A stretch of 45,883 nucleotides of DNA, from positions 1 through 45,883 of the forward strand of contig JAFLTJ010000009.1 in NCBI GenBank assembly GCA_022510465.1, in the 5' to 3' direction. The DNA is from Muribaculaceae bacterium. Lineage in GTDB: Bacteria; Bacteroidota; Bacteroidia; Bacteroidales; Muribaculaceae. The notes beneath the pieces are model-generated. The model saw only the letters and a list, made by a program, of their open reading frames with translations. It ran no database searches and was not told the DNA's origin. Every line of letters begins with the position of its first letter. The first letter of the stretch is position 1. The translations under genes were made by a program, and so were the position numbers. This document shows positions 7,701 through 16,334 of the stretch, one piece after another.

Positions 7701-10424
7701 TTAATTAAACTCAAACGGGTTGGAATCACGTGATGCCGGTCCACACACCGACATGCTCACTCCGAGTTTGTTGTCATTTATGCTGTTTATCGTAAATACA
7801 TAGTGGAAATTTCTAACAACCGGCTGCAACTTCGAAATGAGCTCTCTGCTTCCTCTCATGGTCGAAGCTATATCACTTCGGTTCAGGCCAAATGTTCCGT
7901 TTATTTCAGAATAATCGGTAAAATAGATATAATAACAGTTCTTATCCTCCAGATTCAAAGATTCATTCATCCCGGAGAATCTAATCTGAATATTTGCCAG
8001 CATAGGACTATCTCCAAGATGGCCTTTAGTATCACAGTCATCAATATTCTTCTCGGGCATATAAATGATATATCTGACATAACCGTCTTTATTCGGAACC
8101 CGATGCATGTGTGTAATCGCAGAGCGGTCTATTCGACTGTTGATAATTCGCGGATACGCAGGCTCGGCCGGAGCCAGCTGCACGCCCGCAACGTTATTCC
8201 AGTTCCAGCCATACTCCGTAGCCCACACTCCATAGAACCACGATATCTTATTTCGATAATTACCTATATTTTTATCATTGGGAGTATAAAACGGACCATA
8301 TTGCCTGATATTGTCAAACTCAGCCTTCGCCCCGGGATATTTCGCGGAAGCACCGGCCCCTATGTAGTCACCGGCAATTGACGGGTCCATTTCTTTTGCC
8401 TTGTCAAAACCATACCACAGCAACTCTGTAGGGCTTCCCACATCTTTCGGTTCGCAACGTGCCGAGCGATTCATAGAACACATCAACACATCGGTAGGCA
8501 TATGGTCTTTTATCAAACTTTCAGGAATACGCAATTCAACCTTGGCTACAGAACGCAACAAATAAACATTTCTGTAATTATACTGGCTCTTCTTTTCGGC
8601 CGGTATTGAGTTTTGCTCATTTATATCCGACACATTGAATATTTCATCGCGGCGGAGCAGTTCAACATACTCTCTGATACCGTCAAAATTCTGAACTCCA
8701 TACATTGGTATGGGATTTTCCGACGAGGGCATTATACAGCTACGGCAGGAAAAATATGTAATACGGTCGCGTATGTAGCCAACCTCATAGAAATTAACAT
8801 CCCCGTCAAGAGGAACTATATACACATCCGCATACGGTTCGGTCCCCGGGTCTATGATAAACATATTGCCACTACCGGGAACATCGTCGATACTGTTTTT
8901 CACTTCCATCAGCAGCGGAGTGCCCTCTACCACATATTCATCATCATGGTCAGCCTCATAAATTATTGCATTCGTTCTTTTTATCCCATCGGCTGTCGAG
9001 GGCGTATCTCTATTGATAAACACAAGCAACTTGGCCGGCTTGTCAGGGTCGGCATTGGCACATTTTACTCGCAACCCACCCTCTCCGTGAGCCTCAAAAT
9101 GAATGGCATTGTTTTTACAGTTGGTAACGAGCGTTGAATTGCTGCTGTTATTGAAATTGGTCACCTTGGTTGACGTATCAAATTCGGTTGACATCAACCC
9201 GTTGTTTGACACAGTCAGATAACCACCTTCGTGGGGACCGTCAGGAGTTCCGGTATATCGATGATAAACAATATTAGAATTATTGCACGACAAATCATCT
9301 ATATCAAACCCACCGGAAACAACGCCCTGACTGTTTGCCTTTTTATTCAGTTGATAAATCAAACGGTTTGTATTGCGCGCAGCCCAATAGTCGTTGACCA
9401 TAGCCGAATTTTTCGGATTGAATCCGGTCACGCACGTCGGTGTCACCGTAGCCTTGCCGGCACTGAAATTCCACAAATCCCAAAGGTCGCGTTGTTCAAA
9501 GGAATTATAAGCATCTATATGACGCGTATAGCCATAGTCTTCACACTTGAAATTATCCCCTGTTCCACTATACGAATAATGGAATTGCACCTGTCCGCTG
9601 GCATCATAACCCGAGCGTATCAAGTCACGGACCTCACTCTGTCGCTTGAAAAAATAATTTACCCACAGAGTGTAAACACCCATCTGTCCTGCTTGTTCGC
9701 CGCCCGGTGGGTCATAAACCAATTGTTGATACGCTTCGTTACGATAGTCATTCGGGGATTTATAACTTTTTCTATAATCGCCATACACATTGTCATAGAT
9801 ACAGTGTGTAAAGTAGCTTATCTTGGAATTGGGAGCTTCGTGAGTCGGGTCATAGACAAAGTCCAAATCCGTGCGTATATAATCATTAGGCTGGAGCGCC
9901 TCGTCGGTATGCATATCATAGACACGCTCACCCTCCACAAAGTACGGCCAGTTTACCAGCGTTACCACTTTAAATCCATCATCAAGTATTGCCGCCTTGA
10001 TTGCTTCAAGCTGACCTTCCACACGGTCTTTCTCCTTAAAAAAGTCATTCAACGGCATCGTGACACGATAGGTCGTCGTTGTTCCGGTCCATTTATTGTC
10101 TTTCGATATCACTCTGATGTGACGACGGTCGGTCTCAAACAGATAGTTACCATCCAAATCAAAAAACAGCACACGCATTCTTTCGGGGTCAACATAATTT
10201 TCCCACTCCTCTCCGTGGTCAAAATCAAACGAACTTCCGCCCGTACTGCCGGCATTCCCGCTATACGACGGCAATTCTATGTTAAATACCAGCGCCGGAC
10301 CGTCTTCAAAAACATCCCTGTCAGAGGTACTGTCCACAAACGGCTCGTCAACACAGCCCGTCAGCAACAATATCGATGCAAACCCGGCTGTAATGGCCGA
10401 TAATATGTATCTTTTCAAATTCAT
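7701..10424 (-). CDS. large fimbrial minor-subunit lipoprotein (DUF4906-like)
   Basis: A 907-residue lipoprotein with signal peptide and lipobox LLTGC near residue 23. An early segment (MRVLFFDLDGNYLFET) resembles the start of fimbrillin-like domains, in which a phrase of the type 'the individual's X' strand precedes a short Asp-rich turn. The bulk has no motif I can tie to an enzyme. Position after the FimB/Mfa2-like gene, size and lipoprotein signal match the DUF4906-type minor or tip components of Bacteroidales type V pili. The 51-nt gap to the upstream gene and 46-nt gap downstream imply one transcript. It has no T9SS-like tail. Exact role (shaft cap, tip or adaptor) cannot be told from sequence. 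Confidence 0.7.
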   Translation of the reverse strand: MNLKRYILSAITAGFASILLLTGCVDEPFVDSTSDRDVFEDGPALVFNIELPSYSGNAGSTGGSSFDFDHGEEWENYVDPERMRVLFFDLDGNYLFETDRRHIRVISKDNKWTGTTTTYRVTMPLNDFFKEKDRVEGQLEAIKAAILDDGFKVVTLVNWPYFVEGERVYDMHTDEALQPNDYIRTDLDFVYDPTHEAPNSKISYFTHCIYDNVYGDYRKSYKSPNDYRNEAYQQLVYDPPGGEQAGQMGVYTLWVNYFFKRQSEVRDLIRSGYDASGQVQFHYSYSGTGDNFKCEDYGYTRHIDAYNSFEQRDLWDLWNFSAGKATVTPTCVTGFNPKNSAMVNDYWAARNTNRLIYQLNKKANSQGVVSGGFDIDDLSCNNSNIVYHRYTGTPDGPHEGGYLTVSNNGLMSTEFDTSTKVTNFNNSSNSTLVTNCKNNAIHFEAHGEGGLRVKCANADPDKPAKLLVFINRDTPSTADGIKRTNAIIYEADHDDEYVVEGTPLLMEVKNSIDDVPGSGNMFIIDPGTEPYADVYIVPLDGDVNFYEVGYIRDRITYFSCRSCIMPSSENPIPMYGVQNFDGIREYVELLRRDEIFNVSDINEQNSIPAEKKSQYNYRNVYLLRSVAKVELRIPESLIKDHMPTDVLMCSMNRSARCEPKDVGSPTELLWYGFDKAKEMDPSIAGDYIGAGASAKYPGAKAEFDNIRQYGPFYTPNDKNIGNYRNKISWFYGVWATEYGWNWNNVAGVQLAPAEPAYPRIINSRIDRSAITHMHRVPNKDGYVRYIIYMPEKNIDDCDTKGHLGDSPMLANIQIRFSGMNESLNLEDKNCYYIYFTDYSEINGTFGLNRSDIASTMRGSRELISKLQPVVRNFHYVFTINSINDNKLGVSMSVCGPASRDSNPFEFN

Positions 10425-10475
10425 CTTCTATATCTTAATATCCTCCCGAGCTATTTACGGTATAAACAAACGTTG

Positions 10476-11648
10476 TTAAATGTTGCTTTCGCCATTTTCT
10501 ATTATATGCCAGCCATTGATAACTATATCAACGGCCATCCAGCCGCCTCGGCCGTCATCCTGTAGGAATACCATCAGGTCAAACTTGTTTTCACGGTCAA
10601 GATACTCCTGCTCATCCATCGTAGCATAATGAGCGCTGCGCAGCTGAGTAGCCCATTTTGTCACAGGGAACTGGAAAATTGTTTGGCCCGTATCCTTATA
10701 CCATATACGTATTATCTTATCATGGCCCGTTACCATTCGACCCGTGGAAATCTCGGCGCTTATAAAATCGGCATAACGGTTATCCTTACCATCCTGACCG
10801 TAAATGTCATCACTGCCACGGCTCATATCTCCCTGGTCAAGCGTTCCGGTCTTCGTGCGCCAAGGATGAAATGTGATATTCTCGTCACTTTCATTCAACC
10901 TGTTATCATGGAACATCGAGCCGTTGTTATCAACCATATCTATACATATCTGGTCAAGATTGAACGTGCCCGACAGATGTTCGAGCGACAGTATGATATT
11001 GTTTGTATCTCGTATAAGAGAAACAGTATAAACAATGTCATATTGCTGTTTCAGCTCGTTCCATTCATAAACCGGCTCATATACCGTCTGCGTTCCGAAA
11101 CGCTCCGTCTGCTGCGGCATTTCTACGCCGTTATACATCACCCCCTGGATATCCTCCCATGTGGGAACCGAAATGTCAATCATACCATGGAAAAGAACGT
11201 CAAGGTCGGCCGACGACGTCGCGCCGTTTTCGCCATGCTCGCGTTTCATCATAACGGTAGCGTCGGTCAGTTGATTGATGTTGTCATTTACCTTAAAATG
11301 ACGATTGTTTTCAAGCCCACACCATGCCACGATGCGATAGTCGCCCGGTGTTATATTGAGTGGCAGCTTGTATCCCTCTTTGGATAAAGCCTCGCCACTG
11401 TCCGACACGTGACTCACCAGCTTGCCGGTCGACTTGTCGAAGATCCAGAGGTCTACCGACTCCACCTGCTCGTTAAATGCATCGGCAAACTCCATATTCA
11501 TGTCAAAAACAAAACGAACATAATATTTAGGGTCACAATCGCCTTCGCCGTCATAAACACCTTCGCAAGAAGTCGCTGCAGTCATTATTGATGTTAACGC
11601 GATTAACGACAGCAGGCGGCTTGCAAATTTGTTAAAATACTTTTTCAT
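10476..11648 (-). CDS. FimB/Mfa2-family fimbrial anchor subunit
   Basis: A 390-residue lipoprotein with signal peptide and lipobox-like ATSCEG. Residues around 65-110 (VDLWIFDKSTGKLVS, then LNITPGDYRIVAWCGL) are typical of the FimB/Mfa2 family, which in Porphyromonas anchors the pilus to the outer membrane and limits its length. The C-terminus reads VDIVINGWHIIENG, similar to the end of the major fimbrillin next door, so it may retain a donor-strand-like tail. The gene is separated from the fimbrillin by a 241-nt leader with a hairpin and a G-free stretch, unlike the tight spacing elsewhere in the operon. That leader probably sets its expression relative to the major subunit. Confidence 0.85.
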   Translation of the reverse strand: MKKYFNKFASRLLSLIALTSIMTAATSCEGVYDGEGDCDPKYYVRFVFDMNMEFADAFNEQVESVDLWIFDKSTGKLVSHVSDSGEALSKEGYKLPLNITPGDYRIVAWCGLENNRHFKVNDNINQLTDATVMMKREHGENGATSSADLDVLFHGMIDISVPTWEDIQGVMYNGVEMPQQTERFGTQTVYEPVYEWNELKQQYDIVYTVSLIRDTNNIILSLEHLSGTFNLDQICIDMVDNNGSMFHDNRLNESDENITFHPWRTKTGTLDQGDMSRGSDDIYGQDGKDNRYADFISAEISTGRMVTGHDKIIRIWYKDTGQTIFQFPVTKWATQLRSAHYATMDEQEYLDRENKFDLMVFLQDDGRGGWMAVDIVINGWHIIENGESNI

Positions 11649-11889
11649 TGTTTAACGCTCTGAATCTATGATATTGTTGATTTAATTATTTCCAAGTTTA
11701 AGTAGTGAGGTGAGAGTCTTGAGGATAGAGAGATTGAATTGAGAGAGTTGGTGTGTGAGAAGAGATTATTGATTGTCTGTTTTTTAAATTTAGGATGGGC
11801 CCCCGAGGGTCTCCCGAAGACCCATCCTTTTTATTGTTTTGCTTAAAAATTAAACTTTCGATACGCTTTCAATACTTGTGTCTCGTAAG
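11649..11889 (-). promoter_or_regulatory. intercistronic leader with hairpin and C-rich, G-free segment
   Basis: This 241-nt gap separates the major fimbrillin stop from the anchor gene. In transcript order it holds a hairpin (11792-11799 pairs with 11821-11828, 8 bp; a competing 6-bp stem pairs 11807-11812 with 11818-11823). A segment at 11701-11770 follows, whose RNA has about 27 C and a single G in 70 nt. The hairpin has its T run on the plus-strand side, so it is not a standard terminator for this operon. A C-rich, G-poor unstructured segment is the classic appearance of a Rho loading site. I found no clear promoter here. Confidence 0.6.
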
Positions 11890-13944
11890 TTAGAGGTCTA
11901 CCGAACCGTTGTCAATCACGTGCCAGGGAAGTATTACGATTTCAAGAGCTACGTAATATTCATCTTCCGGGTCGGGAATGATAGGCTGGTCAGGATTGTC
12001 TACCGGCGAGCCAACCGAACCGATTGTGCTGATTGTCAGGCGATACCAGTGGTTACGAACAGTACCGAAGTTACCAACTACATAGCGGCCTGAATCTTTA
12101 TTAATCTCAGCCATAGTGCCCTTCGACTTGCCGAGCTTGTGCTGTACCGGAACGGCATAGTACATCGCACCCTTTGCAAAGTGCTTGGCAGGCTCGCTGA
12201 AGTAGTAAATCATGTTAGTTGTCTGGTCTTCGCTAAGCTCTGCGTATGTATTATTTCCCGTCTTGATATAGAGGGTCTTGGTTGCTTTAAGAGCCACCTT
12301 GCCGTCACCGTGGATAACCTGAGCGGGCTGCAATTCAAAGTAGTTGGCTGCATCCTTAACCTCGATGCGCTCGTATGCATCCTCATTCTCTTTCTTAGCA
12401 TACAGATACCCATCCGAAACGCCTGCGATAGTAACAGTCTTGTTGTTGAGCGTTATAGTATGAGTACGGCCGTCTGCAACCTGCGTAGCCATGCGGCGGT
12501 AAGCATAACGGATGTAATCTCCGGCAGTAGCCCAATAGAAATTGTAGGCATAATACTTATCGGTCACGCCGGTAAGCTGATTGCTTGCATTCTTCGTAGT
12601 CAGGTCGGTGTCAACGCCGTCAAGTATCAGTTGAGCGCCAATCAGATAGTGTGACGCATAGCGATAGGGACCGTAACCGGTAAGACCTGCCGGTGCGTTA
12701 TATGTACGTTCAGCTGTATATTTGTAGCGTGCGCGGGTTTTCAGGTCGTTGAACGATACATAGTGCAACGTGTTTTTCTGGTCAACATCGCCGGCACTGT
12801 AGCCGCTGTTACCAAAGTATGTATCGGCATACTTGGTTGCATCAACATCGTATATTGTGGGGCGATACTGAGTGGTGAAACCATCTGCTGTTTCATACTC
12901 GGGTGATTCACCCCAGAATGAACGATGGTAAGCATAGGCATTCCAATCCTCGAAATAACCGCTGTTTCCGGCGATATTCTTGATTAGACGACCCTTCTTT
13001 TCAAGGCCGTTGATTCCCCAGTTAACAATGTAAACGCTCCATTTCTTCGGAGTGTAGGTAGGATAGTCAAGGCTTGTTTGGTCTTCGCCGGTATAGCTTG
13101 CAACGAAGTTCAACATAGCCACTTCCTCCCCGTCGGGAGTCGTCGGTGTAAATGTGTAACCCTCAGCTCCGGTAAGCTCTGTCAAAGCGCTGCCAAAATA
13201 AAGTTGATACTTGGCAAGAAGACGCTCCACATAAACGGTTGCGGGAGTCTTAAGAGCCTGTTCGGCTGTTTCACAGATACAGCCCGTAATGTCTGTTACG
13301 GTCTGGTCTGCACTGCTGTCATCCAGGAATGCCGAGTTTGACATAGTGAAATACTGCTCGTTGGCATATTCATAAACACCGTAAACATAGTTTCCACTGT
13401 TGTCAAATGTGTTGTAAATTCTATTGCGAACTATATTTACTGCCTCTGCTCCGGCGGCAACAAGGCTTTCTGCCAACGCGTTAAGTTCATCTGGATTAGC
13501 GTTGAGAACTACGATTGCCTTCGTGGGGACAGGATTGGCATTGGTGTTGCGCCAACGAGTGATGTATGTATAATACTTCTCGGCATAATTGTTGTGATTC
13601 CCGTGGTCAAGACCGGTATCGTTGAATGCCTGAAGATTTGACATACTGTAGAAATTACCCAAATCGTCAAAGAAGAATGCTGCATTTGCCTTGTTGTTGG
13701 GACAGATTGCAAACTCGTTAACATCTCCATTGTTGTAGATTTCTCCACTTGCTGCTTCCTTGTCAACCTCAACCTCAACGGCACGTGTGCCCTGCTGGTC
13801 ACTGGAAATTGTAAACGCCATGTAACCAATGCCTATACCATCTTGTTCAGGCGTGTTTCCTGCGGGCTCGTCGTTTGAGCAGCTTGCCATGCTTAATGTC
13901 AAGGCTCCCATCGCCAGCAGGAGGGATAGAACGTTTTTTCTCAT
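11890..13944 (-). CDS. major fimbrial subunit (FimA/Mfa1-like fimbrillin)
   Basis: A 684-residue prepilin and probable shaft subunit. The signal peptide ends in a lipobox (LSMASC, Cys22). The expected trypsin-like protease maturation site is Arg54 in GTRAVEVE. After it come a standard beta-rich N-terminal domain and a C-terminal domain ending VILPWHVIDNGSVDL, matching the Mfa1-type C-terminal strand that completes the neighbouring subunit during type V pilus assembly. The protein is larger than Porphyromonas FimA and nearer the Mfa1/Bacteroides size. It lies 47 nt after the DUF3868 gene. The hairpin just downstream may protect its mRNA 3' end and raise its level over later genes. Confidence 0.88.
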   Translation of the reverse strand: MRKNVLSLLLAMGALTLSMASCSNDEPAGNTPEQDGIGIGYMAFTISSDQQGTRAVEVEVDKEAASGEIYNNGDVNEFAICPNNKANAAFFFDDLGNFYSMSNLQAFNDTGLDHGNHNNYAEKYYTYITRWRNTNANPVPTKAIVVLNANPDELNALAESLVAAGAEAVNIVRNRIYNTFDNSGNYVYGVYEYANEQYFTMSNSAFLDDSSADQTVTDITGCICETAEQALKTPATVYVERLLAKYQLYFGSALTELTGAEGYTFTPTTPDGEEVAMLNFVASYTGEDQTSLDYPTYTPKKWSVYIVNWGINGLEKKGRLIKNIAGNSGYFEDWNAYAYHRSFWGESPEYETADGFTTQYRPTIYDVDATKYADTYFGNSGYSAGDVDQKNTLHYVSFNDLKTRARYKYTAERTYNAPAGLTGYGPYRYASHYLIGAQLILDGVDTDLTTKNASNQLTGVTDKYYAYNFYWATAGDYIRYAYRRMATQVADGRTHTITLNNKTVTIAGVSDGYLYAKKENEDAYERIEVKDAANYFELQPAQVIHGDGKVALKATKTLYIKTGNNTYAELSEDQTTNMIYYFSEPAKHFAKGAMYYAVPVQHKLGKSKGTMAEINKDSGRYVVGNFGTVRNHWYRLTISTIGSVGSPVDNPDQPIIPDPEDEYYVALEIVILPWHVIDNGSVDL

Positions 13945-13991
13945 AAGTTGGTAGTTGTTAATTAATGATTTATAATAATTTATTTCCTATT

Positions 13992-15470
13992 TTAACGAGA
14001 TTCGTTAAGTTCGATAAGCTCCATGAGTGTCTGAAGCTCAGCATCATCTACTACGATTCCGGCCCTCAGAGCGGCTTCCAGCTGGGTCTTGGCCGATGCA
14101 TAATCGCCTTGATACGCGCTCAGTATCGACCGGGCATAGATTGCCTCACCGCTATTGCCGGCCCTGCCCAGATAACGCTCGGCCGAAACAAAGTCCTTGC
14201 GATAGATAGCCGCATTGGCTGCATTCAGATTGGCTGTTTCATCATGGGGATACATGCGAACTGCCGTTTCAAACACCTCATTAAACTCATCGCTGCCGGG
14301 CTCCAGCACCGACGCCGCGATATAGAACTCATCCAGGTCTAAATTGCGGGGGCGTGTACGCATTATCTGCAAAATTTCCTCCGGGTCATTATACGAGCGC
14401 ACTACATAACTGATTTTGTAATTTGTATGACGCAACGGAGGATAGAAATTACGCAACATGAAACGATAGTCATCCGGATAGCTGCTCTTTATCTTGGCTT
14501 CCTTCACATCCGGGTCCATATCCATGTCTATCATTGCCAGAATTTCATTGCGGTGGTCAAGATTGGATTTTTCCACAGCTTTACGCAGACCGGCCCAGTC
14601 CTCGGGCTCGTAGTCTGTCAGTATTTCAACTCCGGTAAAATTGTAAAGCTTCTGAATATAATTCTTTAAAGCCGCTGTTCGGCCCTTTGCCAGGTCCGTG
14701 TTGTGTTTATACGGTGATTCAGGCGACGCAAAACCCTTGAGCCACACCGTTCTGATTGTTGCGTCGGGGTCGTTGCGAACAACGTCGATTGTTCTGACTA
14801 TCGAATCAAGCTCAAACGCATTGTTTCGGAAATCATGATAGATTACCGTCTGGTCCACAGGGAAGTCAATGAACGCCTCCCCCTCTATCTCGCGGGTTTT
14901 CTCGCGGGCCGCAGTCGGCCGTATATATTTCAGCGTCGGGGCAAACATAATTTCACGCCATTTGGCCAGGTTCACGGCTCCCTCATCAAGAAGACGATGA
15001 CAACACCCGTAATCCTCGCGCTTGAGCACCAGCGTTGAGTTGCTCATCCAGTCGGCATACGGCACATAATCCTCGTAGGTATAGGTGCCGGGGCGCTGAC
15101 TGTATCGGTACGAAACCTCGCTTGAACCGCCCATCGGTTTCTCTCCGTCGCGCTGATATTGTATCCAGCGAACATGGCTGTAAAGACCCACCGAAGTAAG
15201 TCTCAATGAATCTCCTCCGTTTACTATAACCGGTGTATATACAATGGCTCGGTCGCCGTGCATCCTTGTCCCGGCCAAGTCTATATCCATCTTGACCGAC
15301 ATCATATCGCCGTTTCGACCCATCTTAATATCATTCACTCCTACTCCGAGGGCCACAGTATCTGTTGTCGTTACGCGCTGAAGAACCGGCTCTTGCGCCG
15401 AAACCGACATGATGGCTGGCGCCAATGCCACCGTTGCCATCAACATTTTAATCATACCTATACTCTTCAT
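13992..15470 (-). CDS. DUF3868/OmpA-like fimbrial operon protein with TPR-like C-terminus
   Basis: A 492-residue exported protein (signal ending SVSAQE). The N-terminal half matches the DUF3868-type proteins that accompany Bacteroides fimbriae. Residues about 255-285 (GFASPESPYKHNTDLAKGR) resemble an OmpA-type peptidoglycan-binding loop. The last ~100 residues have TPR-like helices (AERYLGRAGNSGEAIYARSI, YASAKTQLEAALRAG). It probably sits in the periplasm or outer membrane, links the assembly site to the cell wall and works with the DUF3575 protein encoded 14 nt upstream. Its biochemical role is not established. Confidence 0.82.
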   Translation of the reverse strand: MKSIGMIKMLMATVALAPAIMSVSAQEPVLQRVTTTDTVALGVGVNDIKMGRNGDMMSVKMDIDLAGTRMHGDRAIVYTPVIVNGGDSLRLTSVGLYSHVRWIQYQRDGEKPMGGSSEVSYRYSQRPGTYTYEDYVPYADWMSNSTLVLKREDYGCCHRLLDEGAVNLAKWREIMFAPTLKYIRPTAAREKTREIEGEAFIDFPVDQTVIYHDFRNNAFELDSIVRTIDVVRNDPDATIRTVWLKGFASPESPYKHNTDLAKGRTAALKNYIQKLYNFTGVEILTDYEPEDWAGLRKAVEKSNLDHRNEILAMIDMDMDPDVKEAKIKSSYPDDYRFMLRNFYPPLRHTNYKISYVVRSYNDPEEILQIMRTRPRNLDLDEFYIAASVLEPGSDEFNEVFETAVRMYPHDETANLNAANAAIYRKDFVSAERYLGRAGNSGEAIYARSILSAYQGDYASAKTQLEAALRAGIVVDDAELQTLMELIELNESR

Positions 15471-15484
15471 AATCTTTTCCGGTC

Positions 15485-16063
15485 TTAAAATACGTATACA
15501 AGATTTATTGCCGCTTTGGTCGGGCCCAGATAAAGATGGTCATCGCTCCCCACTTTCTTTCCGCAGTCTCGACACTGATACTCATCATATTTGGTGTATA
15601 TCGCACCAACCCCTATCTCTAACTCTAAGTTCCAGTTGCGGTGCAGAAGAAACGAGTATCCGTAGGCTATACCTCCGCCTATTCCCCACCCCTGATAACG
15701 ATTGTGGCTCAACTGTGACAAGTCACTCCCCAGGAAATTAATACTGTTTTCTATATTGCCAAAATTGTATCGCCCTCCTATGGCATGGATTCCGATAAAG
15801 TGCTTCGCAAAATATTCACAAAACCAGTAACGGGCTTCGGGTTGTACCAGCCAGTGTTTCCATTTATGGCCGTCTATTGTCCACAGATTCAGCTCTCCCG
15901 TGACATCAAGCGACCAATGTGGCTTCAACCCCACCTCTATTCCCAGATTGGGCGATAGAAGCGCATCAGAAACGAGGTTCGTCTTTAAACCGACCCTCTG
16001 GGCTGATGCAGTTCCGAATATAGCCAGAACTGCTACAAAAAGAAATACTAATCTTTTTTTCAC
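15485..16063 (-). CDS. DUF3575 outer-membrane protein, first gene of the fimbrial operon
   Basis: About 192 residues from a GTG start at 16063, which begins a normal signal peptide (VKKRLVFLF to ASAQR). An in-frame ATG at 16132 exists but would add an unlikely 23-residue hydrophilic extension. The mature part shows alternating aromatic beta strands (WSLDVTGELNLWTI, GWGIGGGIAYGYSF) and an aromatic C-terminal end INLVYVF, consistent with a small outer-membrane barrel. DUF3575 genes regularly head Mfa1-type operons. The candidate promoter at 16160-16167 lies about 90 nt upstream of the GTG. Confidence 0.8.
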   Translation of the reverse strand: MKKRLVFLFVAVLAIFGTASAQRVGLKTNLVSDALLSPNLGIEVGLKPHWSLDVTGELNLWTIDGHKWKHWLVQPEARYWFCEYFAKHFIGIHAIGGRYNFGNIENSINFLGSDLSQLSHNRYQGWGIGGGIAYGYSFLLHRNWNLELEIGVGAIYTKYDEYQCRDCGKKVGSDDHLYLGPTKAAINLVYVF

Positions 16064-16159
16064 TGTATATGTTTTGTTAGGTTGTTTATCTAAAGCCCTT
16101 AAGTATCCATATTTGACCGGTTTTAACGGCAATACAGACCTTGCTTATTCATAATTCCG

Positions 16160-16223
16160 CAAAATTAGTAATATTTTTCAGTTTAAATCGGGTTAAAAAA
16201 TATTTAATAGTGTTAAAAACACT
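16160..16223 (-). promoter_or_regulatory. candidate fimbrial operon promoter and upstream dyad
   Basis: TAATTTTG on the minus strand (16160-16167) fits the -7 consensus; the -33 box is weak. About 40 bp upstream a dyad with 6-bp arms and 3-bp spacer (AGTGTT-aaa-AACACT, 16209-16223) could be an operator. Alternatively it could be a weak terminator of the GH105 gene, since T-rich DNA follows on the minus strand. No flanking inverted repeats typical of phase-variable promoters were found. Confidence 0.45.
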
Positions 16224-16334
16224 TAAAACGCCCGATTGTTACCTCTTGCGTTACCGCCGCTCCCCCAAGCGCCGGCCGCAAATCATCCCCCGGTTCCCGT
16301 TTGTTACGTTATCTCCGCAGTCTCTATTAACCGG

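Noticed and set aside
8613-10403. Long plus-strand frames (up to 390 codons) opposite the DUF4906-like gene
   Set aside because: They are Ile/Arg/His-rich shadows of a well-supported lipoprotein gene on the other strand.
16133-16334. Possible phase-variable (invertible) fimbrial promoter
   Set aside because: No matching inverted repeats flank the promoter and no recombinase gene is in the window; the only dyad is a 15-bp local one.
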